NCBI GenBank assembly: GCA_016758965.1
Contig: JAEPRB010000171.1
Coordinates: forward strand, 23,508 to 87,507
Direction: 5' to 3'
Length of the DNA: 64,000 nucleotides
Source of the DNA: Circinella minor
Lineage: Eukaryota > Mucoromycota > Mucoromycetes > Mucorales > Lichtheimiaceae
The notes under the pieces were generated by a model that did no database searches, was not told where the DNA came from, and worked only from the letters and a program-made list of their open reading frames with translations. This document shows positions 62,459 through 64,000 of this stretch, one piece after another. The first letter of the stretch is position 1. Each line of letters starts with the position of its first letter. A program made the translations under genes and the position numbers.

Positions 62459-64000
62459 TTAGAAAAAGTTTATGTAAAGAGGACAAAAGGACAAAGTCAA
62501 AGAAAAAAAAAACTCGCGTGTCCTGAAATAATGGCAGATGCATCCCCGACTTGGACTTGGTGTTTGACTGAACGTGAAATATCGTATTAAATAGTCAACT
62601 ATTACAAGTAGCTTGAAAACAGGCCTCCGAAAGAAGCTGTAGTAATCGGGTAAAATAATATTGAGTCATCAACACAAGCGTTGATATTCTTGAGTTTAAT
62701 AGTGCAAGCGACAGAATAATTTTGTAAACTGCGAAAAAAAACCTCAAAAAGATCAATTATTTCGAGTCTATATGTGGTTGATATAATTAAATTTCATGGG
62801 TTAAAGCAAATGAAGCTTGAAACAATACCCGATAATGAAATGCTACTTATAAACAGTAAATCTGTATGATACCACGTTATTATTAGTCTTTTATTATTTC
62901 AATGGATCAGTATATACTGGTTCCCTCACTTGTGTCAGATAATTGGTGACAACTCAGATATAAGATAATTGTTCATACTGTCAAACGATTGTGGATCTGT
63001 GACACCTTTTTCATTTTACTATGACGAACTCTATGAAGTTTATTTTTTATAACGGAAATCTCCTGTGAAAGAGACAAGTTTTGATATCCCCATCAAAGAC
63101 ACGCTAGTACGTATTTAATACTATGATGACTGTTAAAGAAAAAAGAAAAAAATGTGCAGTATTATTGAGTGAAACTACAGTATTAGTATTCGTTTATTGA
63201 TATTTTGTCAATACTCTACAGACAGTACTGTATGACTCGGCGAAAATAAACACTGATTTCATGAATTATTATATGATATAAAACAAACGTGCTGTATACA
63301 GCATATGTAGAATGGTTTCTTTTTTTTGTTGTTGTTGGATGTCGCTTGAGAAATATTATATATGACGCTTTTTAGTATCTGAGATAGCACAATGCTTTCT
63401 CACATTAAATTGGAATATATTTTAACATTAAGAAATGTGGACCTGAACATTTTCTTTTTCAATCAAGGCCAATTACAAAAGGATTAGTTTTTCAGTTATA
63501 AATCACAAAATTTTTTAACTATGATTGCAGAGACTTTTTTTAGAAGATCGTCTAGTTCATTTATGAGTGAGTTTTATTTTCTTACATTGCCAGCTTTGAT
63601 ATACATAGTCTTCGTTTGATTGTAACATCACATTTTTGTGACACGATGGTGGTAACGGACAGTAGATGGATTTTAAAGTACTTGATGTTGTGAAATATAA
63701 GCACGCTGAATTTATTTTAATGTCGATGCATTTTGCCCTCATAATGTTTTTTTTTATCAAAGGATATACTTATATTATATGTTATTTTGTTGCAACCAGA
63801 ATATATTTTTTCCCATTGGAGGTGCGTTGCCATTTTTATGTTTATACCAATAATGGTGAGCCCCAACAATAGCTTCTGAAAAAGTGTCAGTGGTATTTTC
63901 GTAATTTTTCAAAAAGACCATCTGCATGCGCGCAGTTCAAAGGAATGTTGTTTATTGTTATATAATCTACGTGGTTTCTGGGATACTCAATTATTTTGTT
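62459..64000. other. Right-end intergenic DNA
   Basis: Upstream region of MED1 and beyond. No supported gene; open frames at 63557-63760 and 63666-63872 overlap on opposite strands and lack coding character. Confidence 0.45.

Noticed and set aside
1..64000. CRISPR arrays, operons, integrases, plasmid or phage modules
   Set aside because: No direct-repeat/spacer arrays or bacterial gene organisation; spliced nuclear genes throughout.

Overview
The window looks like chromosomal DNA of a filamentous fungus, most likely Mucoromycota (Mucorales-like). I infer this from very AT-rich intergenic DNA, many short GT-AG introns (about 50-120 bp), Asn/Gln/Ser homopolymers inside transcription factors, and the mix of mobile-element remnants (KDZ/CxC-type, Helitron and Tc1/mariner-like). 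The species cannot be named from the sequence. All spliced models below were built by hand by matching intron ends and reading frame.

Left part (1-8.3 kb): the 3' end of an odd protein kinase with DFE in place of DFG; nudC (dynein/CS-domain chaperone); a frameshifted KDZ-transposon CxC gene; eIF1 (SUI1); and a small secreted protein. From 8.3 to 15.9 kb is gene-poor and contains a decayed Helitron helicase, a GC-rich island and a minisatellite.

15.9-24.0 kb: three consecutive plus-strand transcription factors. These are a two-finger GATA factor of the iron/siderophore repressor type (SreA/Fep1/Urbs1-like), a bHLH-Zip factor, and an unusual Myb plus three-C2H2-finger protein. From 24.6 to 28.8 kb, cullin-3 (13 exons, minus) and a twin CX9C complex I assembly factor (NDUFAF8-like, plus) diverge from a 243-bp promoter.

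29.4-48.5 kb: an accessory region built from duplications and mobile elements. Two direct copies of a unit of about 4.5-4.9 kb each carry an intact eight-exon gene for an unrecognised protein with a C-terminal PD-(D/E)XK-nuclease-like motif. A third copy is inverted, chimeric and broken, and shares a nearly identical tract of about 900 bp with copy 2, suggesting recent gene conversion. Between copies 1 and 2 lie a second Helitron helicase remnant, a GC island whose hairpin covaries with the first island, and a 387-bp Tc1/mariner-type MITE. Copy 2 also holds a triplicated 220-bp repeat. This region is the best candidate for an undescribed system.

48.7-62.5 kb: conserved minus-strand genes. They are a Zn2Cys6 transcription factor, an Hpm1/METTL18 histidine-protein methyltransferase with a GC-AG first intron, an intersectin/Pan1-like protein (coiled coil, two SH3, DH, PH, no EH domain seen), and Mediator subunit 1. 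The last 1.5 kb holds no gene I can support.
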